Source of the DNA: Diabrotica undecimpunctata
Taxonomy: Eukaryota > Arthropoda > Insecta > Coleoptera > Chrysomelidae
DNA: 64,000 nt
Reading direction: 5' to 3'
NCBI RefSeq assembly: GCF_040954645.1
Contig: NC_092808.1
Span: forward strand, 85,071,389-85,135,388
The notes below the pieces were generated by a model. It was not told the origin of the DNA and did not search any database. It worked only from the letters and a program-made list of their open reading frames with translations. Position numbers and translations under genes: made by a program. This document shows positions 44,578-60,997 of the stretch, in pieces (position 1 is the first letter of the stretch; each line of letters begins with the position of its first letter).

Positions 44578-45587
44578 TAATATAACTCCCCTTGGTGTAA
44601 GGTATCGGTAAGTTTGAGCTCAAATTCTACCCAGAGATTATCTTCCATTGTTTTTTATATTAACCATTTATTTCTTTATTAACTTTAATTATTTCATTAT
44701 TAACTTTAATTATTTCATTATTTGTCTACTTAACTAATTTTTTATATTTCATCTTGCGTTATTAACTCCGGTTATTATCCCTTCAGGATAATATACCGTT
44801 TCAATTGTTTAATTTGGCTTGTTCCCATTTATATATATTATTTTGTTTGTATGTGAATTTAGAGTTGTTTAACAATATTGTTGGTCATATTGTAGGTAAG
44901 TTTGATATATTTACTTGGCTATACGTTCTTCCAACGTTAGCATTATTTTGTTTAAGGTTGTTTTTAACCTAGATGTAGATTGTACACTCTATATCAGAGT
45001 TATTCTGTCTAGTTTTCAACTTTTTACTATAGTTGTTTTCAACATTTTTTTAAAATATTATATTGTGAAATTTTCATATACTTTTTGGTAACTTAGAGAT
45101 TGTCAAAATCTAAGAAGTTATATTTAATAAACTTGAATTTGTTTTGCATATAATTTTTTTTATTAATATTTCCTTACCTTTTTACATTTACAGCATTTTT
45201 GTTTATTACATCAACTTTAATTAATATTAGCAGTATACGATACCTGGAAGAGTGACCGTTACTCTTTTTAGAGTAGTATCCCTCTTCTGGCGCCCTCAAT
45301 TTGTTTTCTTTGTTAATTTTCATTATATCTATTCATTTTTCTTATCTTCTTTTCTATCTATCATACATATTTTCCTAATTTACTGTCTTTAAAAGGCATG
45401 CAAATTGGCCGTATCCATCCTTGAGTTTCTAGTGGTCATTCTCTTGCCTACATTGCTAGCCTAGCCACATTCCGTTCAATATTTTTTTTTCATACTTCTT
45501 TACTTAATTGTTATCTATTTTATCCCATATATATAGACCACTCTTCTTATACCTCTCTCCTCCTACACACCTCAGTATTTTGCTACA
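43474..45587 (+). repeat. 3' LTR, 2114 bp
   Basis: Same start and end as the 5' LTR and almost identical; differences seen by eye include ATAGAATTT/ATAGAGTTT, ATATGC/ATATTC, TCTAGC/TCTTGC and repeat lengths. Confidence 0.93.
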
Positions 45588-45591
45588 ATAA

Positions 45592-46647
45592 CAAGAACAG
45601 TATCATTAGATAATTTGATTGCAATGACCCCAATCAGATTCCTACATTCCAACCGTTAGCTTCCTAAAAGGGCAGCTTCCGCAGAATTAAGAGGGTTCCA
45701 AGTCACCTTGATACAAGATCTTTCCATGTACTAGGTTCACATAAAAGATATATCTGTTTTTGGCGAACTTATAGCAGATCAGACGAAGTTCGTGGGTTTT
45801 ATATAATACTTAATGAAAGATATGCAATAAGGCACTTGGTTGTAATGCAACCTGTGATAAACAATACTAGATTGATACTACTTTATTTTAGTAGTTTCTT
45901 CATTAATTCTTAATATTGTGTCTAGCATACAACATTGGTGTGGCATAGAAACCAGTTAATTAATAAACTTCTGGTAATCTAGTATTAATTTTGTTTTAAA
46001 TATATACTACCTTGATGGGGCATAGAAACCAGTTAGTCTTATGGTTTAAATTTAATATTTATTTACTTACAAATATCAACAATAATATATACAAATAAGT
46101 TAAAATATGTAATAAAACAAGAAATCATTTACAAACATTTAAAATTAGACATCTAAAAATAGCGCTCATATAAATAATATTAACTTGGCCATAATTTAAT
46201 TATTACCAGTATAATTACATGAAAAATAAAGTGTATATTTTGACGGAATAAGCATTTATATAAAGTAAATTATAAAATATAACGAAAGATCTGAAACAAA
46301 GCTATCAATAGATGCCTGTTGCAAATATTTTGAAATATAATATCGCTAAGAAGTTTGATAAGCTTAAATCATAAAAAAATATTAGGTGTACTATAACAGC
46401 AAGTCTTATCTTAAAAAATTCTCAAAATGGCATTAATAAAGGAAACACATTAATCATCGAAAATTAAATGATTTGTAAAAACATGGCATTAACTGGGTGC
46501 TTTGAGTTTTTCTTAACCAAAAACTATATACATCTTTGAATTTTAATATTAAAACATTTAAATAATATCGCCAATTTTAGATGTCTCATCAAAAAGTAAC
46601 TAAAACTTACCACGAAGATCACAAAATAATACAAATAGAATATGACA
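45592..46647. other. eve 3' flank and probable 3' UTR
   Basis: No other gene seen. On the minus strand a candidate AATAAA lies at 46058-46063, which would give an untranslated tail of about 590 bases. A GGCATAGAAACCAGTTA direct repeat occurs at ~45941 and ~46017. Confidence 0.4.
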
Positions 46648-52819
<6,172 letters not shown>

Positions 52820-53160
52820 AAACCAAAACCAACCGACCGAAATTACTACAAGCAGTTGTTATACTAAGTCCTGGTGAAGAGCAAGGGACCCTATACTGGT
52901 GGTTGAATATTTAGCCGATAACCGTAGGCGGAGTTCTAGTGAACGCTGGTTGGTTGTGTGGGCATCGATCAGTGATTGGGCGTACCGCCTACTAGAACGT
53001 AATCATAGAAGCGGTTGGGGTCATTTTCGTTCGAAATACTCTTTATGAACTCTAAGTAGATGTCGGCATCTATTAAAGTGGATATATGGACTATTATTGT
53101 TCCAACCTTAATAACGGGTGGCTTCTACCGAGCGCTATACAGCTTATGCTGTATTGATTA
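52820..53160 (-). promoter_or_regulatory. eve: eve 5' UTR and promoter region (boundaries inferred)
   Basis: About 300 bases that are clearly GC-richer than the surroundings, directly upstream of the first codon. On the minus strand there are initiator-like TCACT motifs (near 52970-52985 and ~52935) and CATAAAG/TAAATA weak TATA-like sequences (~53040, ~52913). A 7-bp inverted repeat ATACAGC-TTAT-GCTGTAT spans 53137-53154. The transcription start cannot be fixed by eye. Confidence 0.4.
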
Positions 53161-54169
53161 TATTTTTATTGAGACTATAAAGATGCTTTAGCAAGTTAAT
53201 TTTATGTAGGCAAGACTGGCGGAATTCTGGAATGGGATTTTGACTGGCAGCGAGGGAATTTATTTAGTTGATGCTTAATTTACCCTCAGTTAATATCAAT
53301 TTTAGTAGACTATTAAAAAAGTCATAAGTACAAGACGTTCTTCATTTTGTTACTATGTTATAAAACTAGATAAGAAAATTAGGACGCATAATAACCAATA
53401 GCATTCTCAAATTTGTTTTACATTTAGATAGGTATTATCTATGAATACCCTTCTAGCTCACATAAATAAAAGATTACTTGGCAGTATATTACAATGAAAC
53501 AGCATATTTATTAGTTATCAAAATACAAGCACACCAAATCGACCGATAGGTAGGTAGAGGAGAGGAGGATATTATGGAATACCATTTAGATTTTACATTT
53601 CTATTAATAACTTAGGTACCTACTATTTGTTAAATAACAATTCCTAAAAATTATTATGACTTCATACTACAACTAATCCCAAAGGTATCACTTGTATGAA
53701 ATGAAATATTTATTTTGTTTTATAAAAATATTTATTACAAAAAAAGTTACATACCTAGTGTAAAATGGAATAGGTAGGTACGTGTTACAATAATTAAAAA
53801 AAAAAATTAGAGTTCATAAAACATTAACTGAAAATAACTATTTTTAATCATAAAAACCATATTTTTAAGATTATATGCTAGTCATTACGGCTTCTACTTT
53901 ATTTACAAAAATCACACACGTACGGTGGGCCCACAAAAAACAGAATTGAATCCAAATTTCTCTTTATTCATCTTCGGATAATTTTCCATTACAGAAGATA
54001 CATTTAGAGTCTTCGTTTTCTGGTTCTTTTTCTGATGGCGTAAATTCCATTACAGATGATACAGCAGAGTGGAATGATCCATCATTGCTTACACTGTAAT
54101 CATCTCTAGTAGGTTTAGGTCTAGAAGAGGGTAGTTATAAGTTTCTTATAAGTTATAAGTTTCTTAACA
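53161..54169. other. Intergenic upstream of eve, no gene recognised
   Basis: AT-rich. 53435-53560 shares blocks (ATAAATAA(A/T)(A/G)ATTACTTG(G/A)CAGTATATTA, CCAAATCGACCGATA) with ~60375-60490, so an old dispersed repeat is present. Confidence 0.45.
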
Positions 54170-55697
54170 GTGAGTTATTGAATTTTTGCCTTGTTTTGTT
54201 GTTTTAAAGCTCCTGGTTCTTTTTTTCTGGTCTTTCCATTCAGTTTATCCTCTAGCTATTTTTTATATAAAGAGTAGGTTATTATAGAGAAAGATCCAGC
54301 TTTTCTACCTCTATTTGACTTCTGCACCTTTGGAGGTGGTGGTGATATCTCTTTCGGTAGAAGAAAAGTTATTGACTTAAAAACATCAGAGGAAACTACA
54401 ATAGGACTTTTAGAAGAACAGCATTGAAATGAATCGGTAATGGTAGATGAACAAGGAAGAGTGTCATTAGTTGGTCTTGTAGTTTCAGGCCTAGGAACAG
54501 TGAGTGTAGAAGCAATGAAATCTTCACTGTTAAAAATATTTCTATTAACAGAATAAATACCAGTCACTTTGAAGCCGTTTACTGCTATGTCCCCACGTTG
54601 CACTTTGAGGTAGACCTTGCCAAACATTTCCATTATATTAAAAACACTCAAGGGCCTTCAGCTATATCTTGAAAAAAAATGAATAAAGTGAAAAAATATC
54701 TCACTTCTTAACTATAGTGTGACTTTAACGCACCCATAAAAGTTTTGTCTAATGGTTGGATTTTATGTGAATTAGGTATGTGGATGTAGACATAAAATCG
54801 TAACATGATTTTCCCTTTCCAAATTAATTACATCAATGTTTCGCTTGTGGGTTATGTGCCCGTCAGGGAGAAGCAGAACTGGCGACTTAGCTGAAGGTTT
54901 TGTTACAACAATGAAATGTTTAAACCGGTTAGTAAAAATTCTTGTCTGTATGCAACCAGACGGGAGGCATGATGCGATGGTCCCTGAAGGAGCACCTCCA
55001 GGTGCTTATTCATGGTGTTCATTCATGTTCTTCCTCGGATATATCACAAGAGGAAGAACGAAGTCACTAAAGTAAGCGATCCAATTTATCTCTTTCCTTT
55101 TAGGCCTATTACATGAGGAACTTTATTTTTAACAATTTATAAACCCGTTTCTTCAACAATATATATCCTGTTGTGTTATGTTGTGTCTTTGAAAAATGAT
55201 ATTCACCAGGTCAAAAAACTTGTCTACTTCTCCTTTACAAAATTTTCCAGCTCATGGGTTTACGGACTGAAACATTCGAGTTCCTTTTCATAAAAGCGTA
55301 AAACCAGTCTTTGATTCCAGAAACCAGATTCATCTGTAAATGGGTGGAATATATTATTGAGAACCGCCACTTGATAAGCAAGACTGCAGATATTTTTTTT
55401 TCTGAGCTCATAGAACATGGCCTCTATCTCCAGTAAATATTTTTGCAACTCATCTTCTATTTCATTAGGGAAAACTGGCTTACGACCAAGAGTAGTTAGG
55501 GCTAGCTATTACCTGTGCATTAGGAATTATCCTTACTGTTGCCAAGGCGGAAGAGAGACGTTCTAAGAACCTGGAATTCCTTGGAAGTCTTAAGGTACCC
55601 CATTTTTTTCTCACAAACACCTTGTATAACTTTAGCCATCTCCACTTGACTCCAAAGCTTTCGCTTCTTTTTTTTTACCTTTCTTCTTTCTTGGCAT
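54170..55697 (-). pseudogene. pogo-like transposase pseudogene A
   Basis: Starts MPRKKKGKKKRSFG (ATG 55695-55697). Then ALVTLGRKPVFPNEIEDELQ and an AYQVAVLNNIFHPFTDESG stretch (helix-turn-helix/CENPB-type region), a VEETGL (equivalent to the first catalytic DE), FVLPLVIYPRKNM, LLLPDGHITHKRN (second Asp kept), LCLHPHTSHKIQPLD (third Asp kept) and the C-terminal [17 protein letters not shown], followed by a Pro/Lys-rich tail. Many stops and frameshifts. Family: pogo/TIGD-jerky-like DDE_1 transposases. Catalytic residues largely remain, so decay is mainly frame damage. Confidence 0.75.
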
Positions 55698-55989
55698 ATT
55701 TGAAAAAATAAAACAAAATACCTAGTATTCTATAATAACCGACACGTCATCCAGGAAAAATAACCTTTAAACTGATGGACAAAACACGATTAGCTAATAA
55801 ACGACCACGCTATGTAAAACTACACTTTTTTTACTTTACATTATGATTAACCTCAATGTTTTATCTCAATATCTCAAATGTATGGTAGTAGATTAAATTG
55901 TTTAAAAACTGACCTTCAAAAACTTTTGTCCAAAGGCTTCGGACAAAATGACATACATATAATAGCTATAACAATATTGTCATAATTCG

Positions 55990-58072
55990 CAAATGAAACG
56001 CTTATTTCTTCTTGGAACATCAGCACAAGAAGCATGAGCTCTTGAATAAAGGCCGTAAAATGTCCTCTTCATCGCCATGAAAAATATTTGGAAAATCTTC
56101 TTCCTCATCATTTTCTCCAAATAATTTTTGGTGGCTTTGCGTTTTGTTTTTGTTGGGGGAGATTTGGGCTTATTTAAGATTTTATTATGTTATTATATTC
56201 CAACATATTAGGAGAACAAGTCCAAGTTTTGGTTTAGGGACATTTCCCTTAACCACTAATAAAACTTCCTTTTGGCAGCGGAGAAAGCAGCTTAATGGGA
56301 ACAGCAAGAACAGAAGTCAGTGGACGTTCATTAGTAACAGCAGCAGTTAAAACAACTTCTAGATCGGAGTTTGTTGTTGATTACTGAGATAAATTTGCAG
56401 TTTGTGGGTTGATAAGTGCTTTCGGCTGCATTACTTTCTTCAGATATCGTATCAAGGGACCAGGGTTGAACGAGAGGTAATGCAGCAGTCATAGCGCCTA
56501 ATACGTATTTGTCATAGGAACTAAATAATCTGCTTGTTGTGAAAGTTGTGTCAAAATCTGTTCAGACTCGACAGAGCTCATTACTATCGTAGGCTAAGGG
56601 GTTCATTGGAGTTATCTTCCAGCGGCATGTTTGAAGCTTTAGCGAGCTAGTCCATATAATTCTAAAATATATCATGGATCAGCGGCCAGATGCCAATAAT
56701 TTTAAATCCGTGACATGTATTTTGTACCGTAGCTGCCTTGCCATATATTTCGTTGAATAAGTCGGCGAACAATACGTGCAGAATGTGCCTTAAGGAATTT
56801 AGCAACTTCTTGGTGATAGTAGGTCTTCAATGGCCCAAAAAGGGGATGTCAACAGGTTGCATACGGTAAGTTCAATGTGGAGTCACACTTATTACTTGAG
56901 TACCTACCGTTTTATTTTGCATATTTCAAGTTTTAACGGCTTTATGACTTGCATATCCATCGACATTTAGAATTACTTTATCGTCAATGTTTGCTTTTAC
57001 AAAACTTAAATGGTAATATTTTAAATATTTATTTCATAAATTTTTCGGTGGTGAAACCTAGCCTGATTGTTGAGCTACAACTAAGTGCCAAGAGAAGATT
57101 CATCTATAAAAAAAATTTACAGAGAAGTAAAGACTTCTGCTGTATAATGGTATATTTTATTAAACATATTTAAAACTTATCCAAAAGCATTACAATTTAT
57201 CAAAACGTTTTCGTCCCAGTTGGACCATCATCATCAGTTAAATATTTTAAGAGTAGTTGAAACTAGCTACGAAAATAGGTGTAAAAATCTTTGAATTACA
57301 TGACAAACATTGTTAAATATGATAAACTAGTGATACGTTATTGATGTTATAGTATTTTACCTAAAGGGATTTCATCTTCTTTGTGCGAAAGGAGGACTTT
57401 GTGCATCTGTTAGTAACAGCCAACTTTTAGTTCATCTATAAGTTCGTTTTTCATATTTTCTTTGGGAAATATCATCAACGGGATGAGAAATCTAACATTA
57501 GTAACACAACAAACAGTGGTGTTTGCTCCACTGGTTATAACCCGTTTTTTATCCGTGGTAGCTAAAATCTCTTTGAGCTTTTGTACTGTATCTAGCCTAA
57601 ATACAGTGAGGTACATAGCCAACCGATTCTAGCAAGCTTTCGTACAACTGATAAAACTTTTGGTCTTGCATCTGATTAAAAGCTTAAGCGCGAGTTCCTG
57701 AAGTGGCTTCTGGTTTGCAGAAAGATATAACTTTACAACCAATCTTGTCCTGTATTTTTGTTTTGGACGTTAAATTTATGAGCGAAAAGGTTTTTCTCAG
57801 CCTTCTGAAAAGCTAATTCTTATACTGATGCTTGTGAGAATCCAAAAAAATTACTTTCAAGGAATTTTATATGCTCAACTAATTGCCTTTCCGCATCAGA
57901 TATAAAGGTAGCTTTGCAACTACCAAGGCCTTTTGAGTTTGACTCCAAACTTTTATTAGTGCCTACACCATGCCTGCGAAGAGTTGCTTGAGCAACACCA
58001 AATATTTTTGAGGCCAATAACGAGCCCATTTTCTTATCTCAAACTCAAACTGCCTGGATGGCTTTTTTCATT
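55990..58072 (-). pseudogene. pogo-like transposase pseudogene B
   Basis: Lies upstream of A in the same orientation. MKKAIQAV...ASKIFGVAQATLRRHG (~58072-57960) is the pipsqueak-type helix-turn-helix; FISDAERQLVEHIKFLESNF and LAFQKAEKN follow, then NTGQDWL. DTVQKLKEILATTDKKRV and IPLMIFPKENMKNELIDE (57600-57430) are the first half of the DDE_1 domain. The middle is lost. A C-terminal acidic stretch reading GENDEEEDFPN and GDEEDILRPLF lies at ~56120-56040. Multiple stops. Confidence 0.65.
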
Positions 58073-58489
58073 ACCTTCGTACTCCTAGATTGCTGTCGTT
58101 CTTTTATAATTTATCTAAAAGATATATATTTGAACAAAAACTTTGTCAGTATGAAAAAAACTCGTAATGTGTGAATACCTGTCATCGGCCATGACATGGA
58201 TACATTTAAAATTGGACAGATTATAGAATGCCGTTATGGCCGCTTGTGGTAACTGTCTTTTACTTTTTTACTGGTTTCTTACTCTTTTAGCCTACACATT
58301 TAGAAAGGTTCTAAAACTGTCTTGCTGTTGATCTTAAATATAATTTTATATGGGATTAAACCACAATTGATTGTAATGCGAATTACATTTTACATTTGTT
58401 TTGACGTTTTGACTTTCAATTCGGAAATAGTTCTTAAAACATTGTGGAATAAAATTTTTAATTTTTAAATGACATGGGATATAAGAGCA

Positions 58490-58955
58490 TCCGATACATT
58501 CCAAAAAGTCAATATTTGGTGAGGATTTTGGGCTCGCGGCGTCATTGGTATATATTTCTTTGAGAACGACTTTAGTCAGGTCCTCACCGTTAACGGCGAG
58601 CGCTATAGGTAGACAATTACCAACTTCCTTTGGAGTGAATTGGATGATATGGATACCAATGACATTTAGTTTCAAGAGAACGGCGCTACGTGCCACACAG
58701 CTCATGCCACATTGGACATTCTGCACGACCGATTTGGGAGCATGGTCATACCATGCGGAGGTGATGTGAACTGGCCGCCGTTATACCTACTCTTTCTTGT
58801 GGGATTTCTTAAGTCTCAGGTCTATGCGAAAAAGCCACACAACAAAGCAGCCCTCAAAGCCAACTTCAAATTCAGCCTGATTTATGCGTCAGAATTACGG
58901 AAAATTAGATATCTCGGATATTTGCCACTTAGTGAAGCCGCGGCGGACATTTAAA
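58490..58955 (+). pseudogene. DD41D-type mariner transposase fragment
   Basis: Plus strand: KVNIW, ARGVIGIYFFEND, VLTVNGERYR, then FQENGATCHTAHATLDILHD, FGSMVIPCGGDVNWPP and GFLKSQVYAKKP. The family normally has FQQDGA; here Asp is Asn, and the final SCDLTPLD block is scrambled, so at least two catalytic residues are gone. Stops precede FQENG. No terminal repeats seen. It is a different lineage from the 4.3-6.2 kb element. Confidence 0.75.
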
Positions 58956-59084
58956 CTATTTTTTTTATATTTCATAGATAATTACAACGAGAGGCCTTTT
59001 AAATAAATAAAAATATTTATTATAAAATCACATCACCATTATGAAATAAACTGATTATACACTTTTTTATTTAACACAAATACT

Positions 59085-60303
59085 CCTGTCGTCAGAGACG
59101 AAAATGCCACTGAACCTCTAAAAATCATACCAACAAGCTGAATTTTGCCAAGCGTATTAATTTTGGGACCCAAAAAAAGATGCAAAAAAGTTTACCACTT
59201 TTACCTATGGGCTTCCCTCTAAAACCCCCCTTGCAGGGGGTAAAGACGCAAAAAAATCGATTCAACAAGAATCTGTACACCGTTAGAAAAAAATTATTTA
59301 AATAAAAAATGTAGCTAAGATAATTTTAAACAAAACTGTTCAAAAGCATTTTTTGTGTAGAATAAAGCGTTCTCTTAGAAACAACACTTGAATCGACCGT
59401 CGATTTGTCATGTCAGTTACACGCGCGAAATTATTGTTCAATAAAATTTGTATCAGCTCGACGGTAAAAATTCGATATCTTTCGATTCAAGTGACCTATC
59501 GACAAAAATCAAAATGCATTTTAAAGGTAAAGAGTTCAGCTTTCGTATGCAGTTTTTGTATTTTGCCCAAATAAACTCAGATTATATACAGGTATTAAAT
59601 ATATTTTAATAAATAAACGTAGCGAGATTTTTGTCCGTTTTTATGATTCTCACGAGATCAATACAATATATCCTTTTCATTAATTGGGCACTATGAAGTT
59701 TCAATAACTAGAGCCTCAACTTTAAAACCTATAACATAAAATTTTGGTTTTGAGTTTTGGCAACAAATGTGAGGCATTTGAAATATGCTTAGAAAACGCT
59801 GGATTTAAACTTTGACACAAAAAACAACCTAAAACATTAAATTTTTTTTCAATTACACTAGTAGGTTTTATAAAAGAACAAAACTGCTGCAATAGACTAC
59901 ATCAAAAACCGTCTTCTTAAATGCATTGCCCGTGACGTGTGATCGTTTGTAATGTAAAACACTAAATTCTGCTTTTTTTATTCACATTTTAAATGCCTCA
60001 TATTTGTTACCTTAACTCAAAATTAAAATTTCCTGTCATAGGTTTTAAAGATTGATTTTTAAAAATTTAATTTTACTACAACTGATAAATGAAAGTGATA
60101 AATTTTATTCATATCACGAGAATCTTAAAAAATGGGAAAAATCGAGCCACGTTAATTTATTTAACACCTATATAAAATCTGACTCTATTTGCGGCAAAAT
60201 ACAAAAACTGTCTACGAAAGCTAAACTCTTTGCATTTAAAACGCATCTTGATTTTGGTCGATAGGACATTTAAATCAAAAGATATCGAATTTTACCGTCC
60301 AGC
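59085..60303. mobile_element. Fold-back repeat family, copy 3 (fullest copy)
   Basis: 59459-59590 is an inverted copy of 60170-60303 (shared: GACGGTAAAA(A)TTCGATATCTTT, GTCCTATCGAC, GCATTTTAAA, AGCTTTCGTA and TTTTTGTATTTTGCC). The left outer part 59295-59440 recurs inverted at 8045-8190 and direct at 12480-12640, and 59936-60060 recurs at 7918-8045. Small ORFs inside are domain-free. A non-autonomous family. Confidence 0.7.
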
Positions 60304-60997
60304 TAAAAAATATATAGCTGGTAAATACCTACCCTTTATAATATAAATACCCTATATATTATGAGTGTTCTTTAGGTCATATAAATAAATGATTACTTGA
60401 CAGTATATTATGCTTACACTCTAAAACTGAACAAGTATATAGGTATTATTTAATATGTATCAATGAAACCAAATCGACCGATACTTATACAGACGTTTAG
60501 GTGGTAAATCTTAGATATTGAGTCATATTTATATTATGATAATAAAAAGCATATTTTAAATGACCTTATTTTAATCGAAAATAAAAAAATTAAGTTCTTA
60601 AAACTTCAGTCATTACAAAAATTATATTTTTCGCTTAAACATTTTATTCTAAAAAACTTAAGAAAAGAAGACATTGTGTGTTGCTTTTACTGTTGTTTTT
60701 TCCAAATCTAAAGAATTTTATGTTTCATGGATAGAGATGATATTTTGCCATAATTTGTATCCAATCTTATGTACGTTTAATTTATATTTTTGGTTTAAAA
60801 AAATTTGGATTAAGTGTACAGTCTCGGGTAAAATCGATCATGCTGGTCGATATTACCCTTCAGTGGTCGATAGTCGATATTACTCTCCAGTGATCAATAT
60901 TACACTTTAAACTAATTGATGTATAATTTATTAGTAATAGGCATTTTAAATCAAATGCATAATAAGAGTTAACTTTATATATAACATTTTATTTCAG
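60304..60997. other. Intergenic with a short tandem repeat
   Basis: AT-rich. 60835-60905 has three or four imperfect copies of GGTCGATATTACCCTTCAGT. No gene until the pogo-like start at 60998, which follows TTTATTTCAG. Confidence 0.5.

Larger units (their letters stand above)
35858..45587 (+). mobile_element. Non-autonomous Ty3/gypsy-type LTR retrotransposon, nearly complete, with nested LINE
   Basis: Two direct LTRs (35858-38016; 43474-45587) start TGTAAC and end CTACA, and are flanked by a 4-bp duplication ATAA (35854-35857; 45588-45591). A primer-site-like GGCGTCCCAACGCGG follows the 5' LTR and a purine-rich AGTAGGGGAA precedes the 3' LTR. By eye the LTRs differ at only a handful of bases plus the TA-repeat length, so the insertion is young. 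The 5.5-kb internal part keeps only an integrase C-terminus (38671-39111) and non-coding DNA, plus a later RTE insertion. No gag, protease, RT or RNase H. It must borrow proteins from a relative. Confidence 0.92.

Noticed and set aside
54836..55075. 79-codon plus ORF with Gly/Arg-rich protein
   Set aside because: Its complement reads as the pogo-like DDE_1 region with DGH and PHTSH motifs, so the minus strand is the coding one.
58346..58726. 126-codon minus ORF with Cys/His residues
   Set aside because: Opposite strand of the mariner transposase fragment, whose motifs read clearly on plus.
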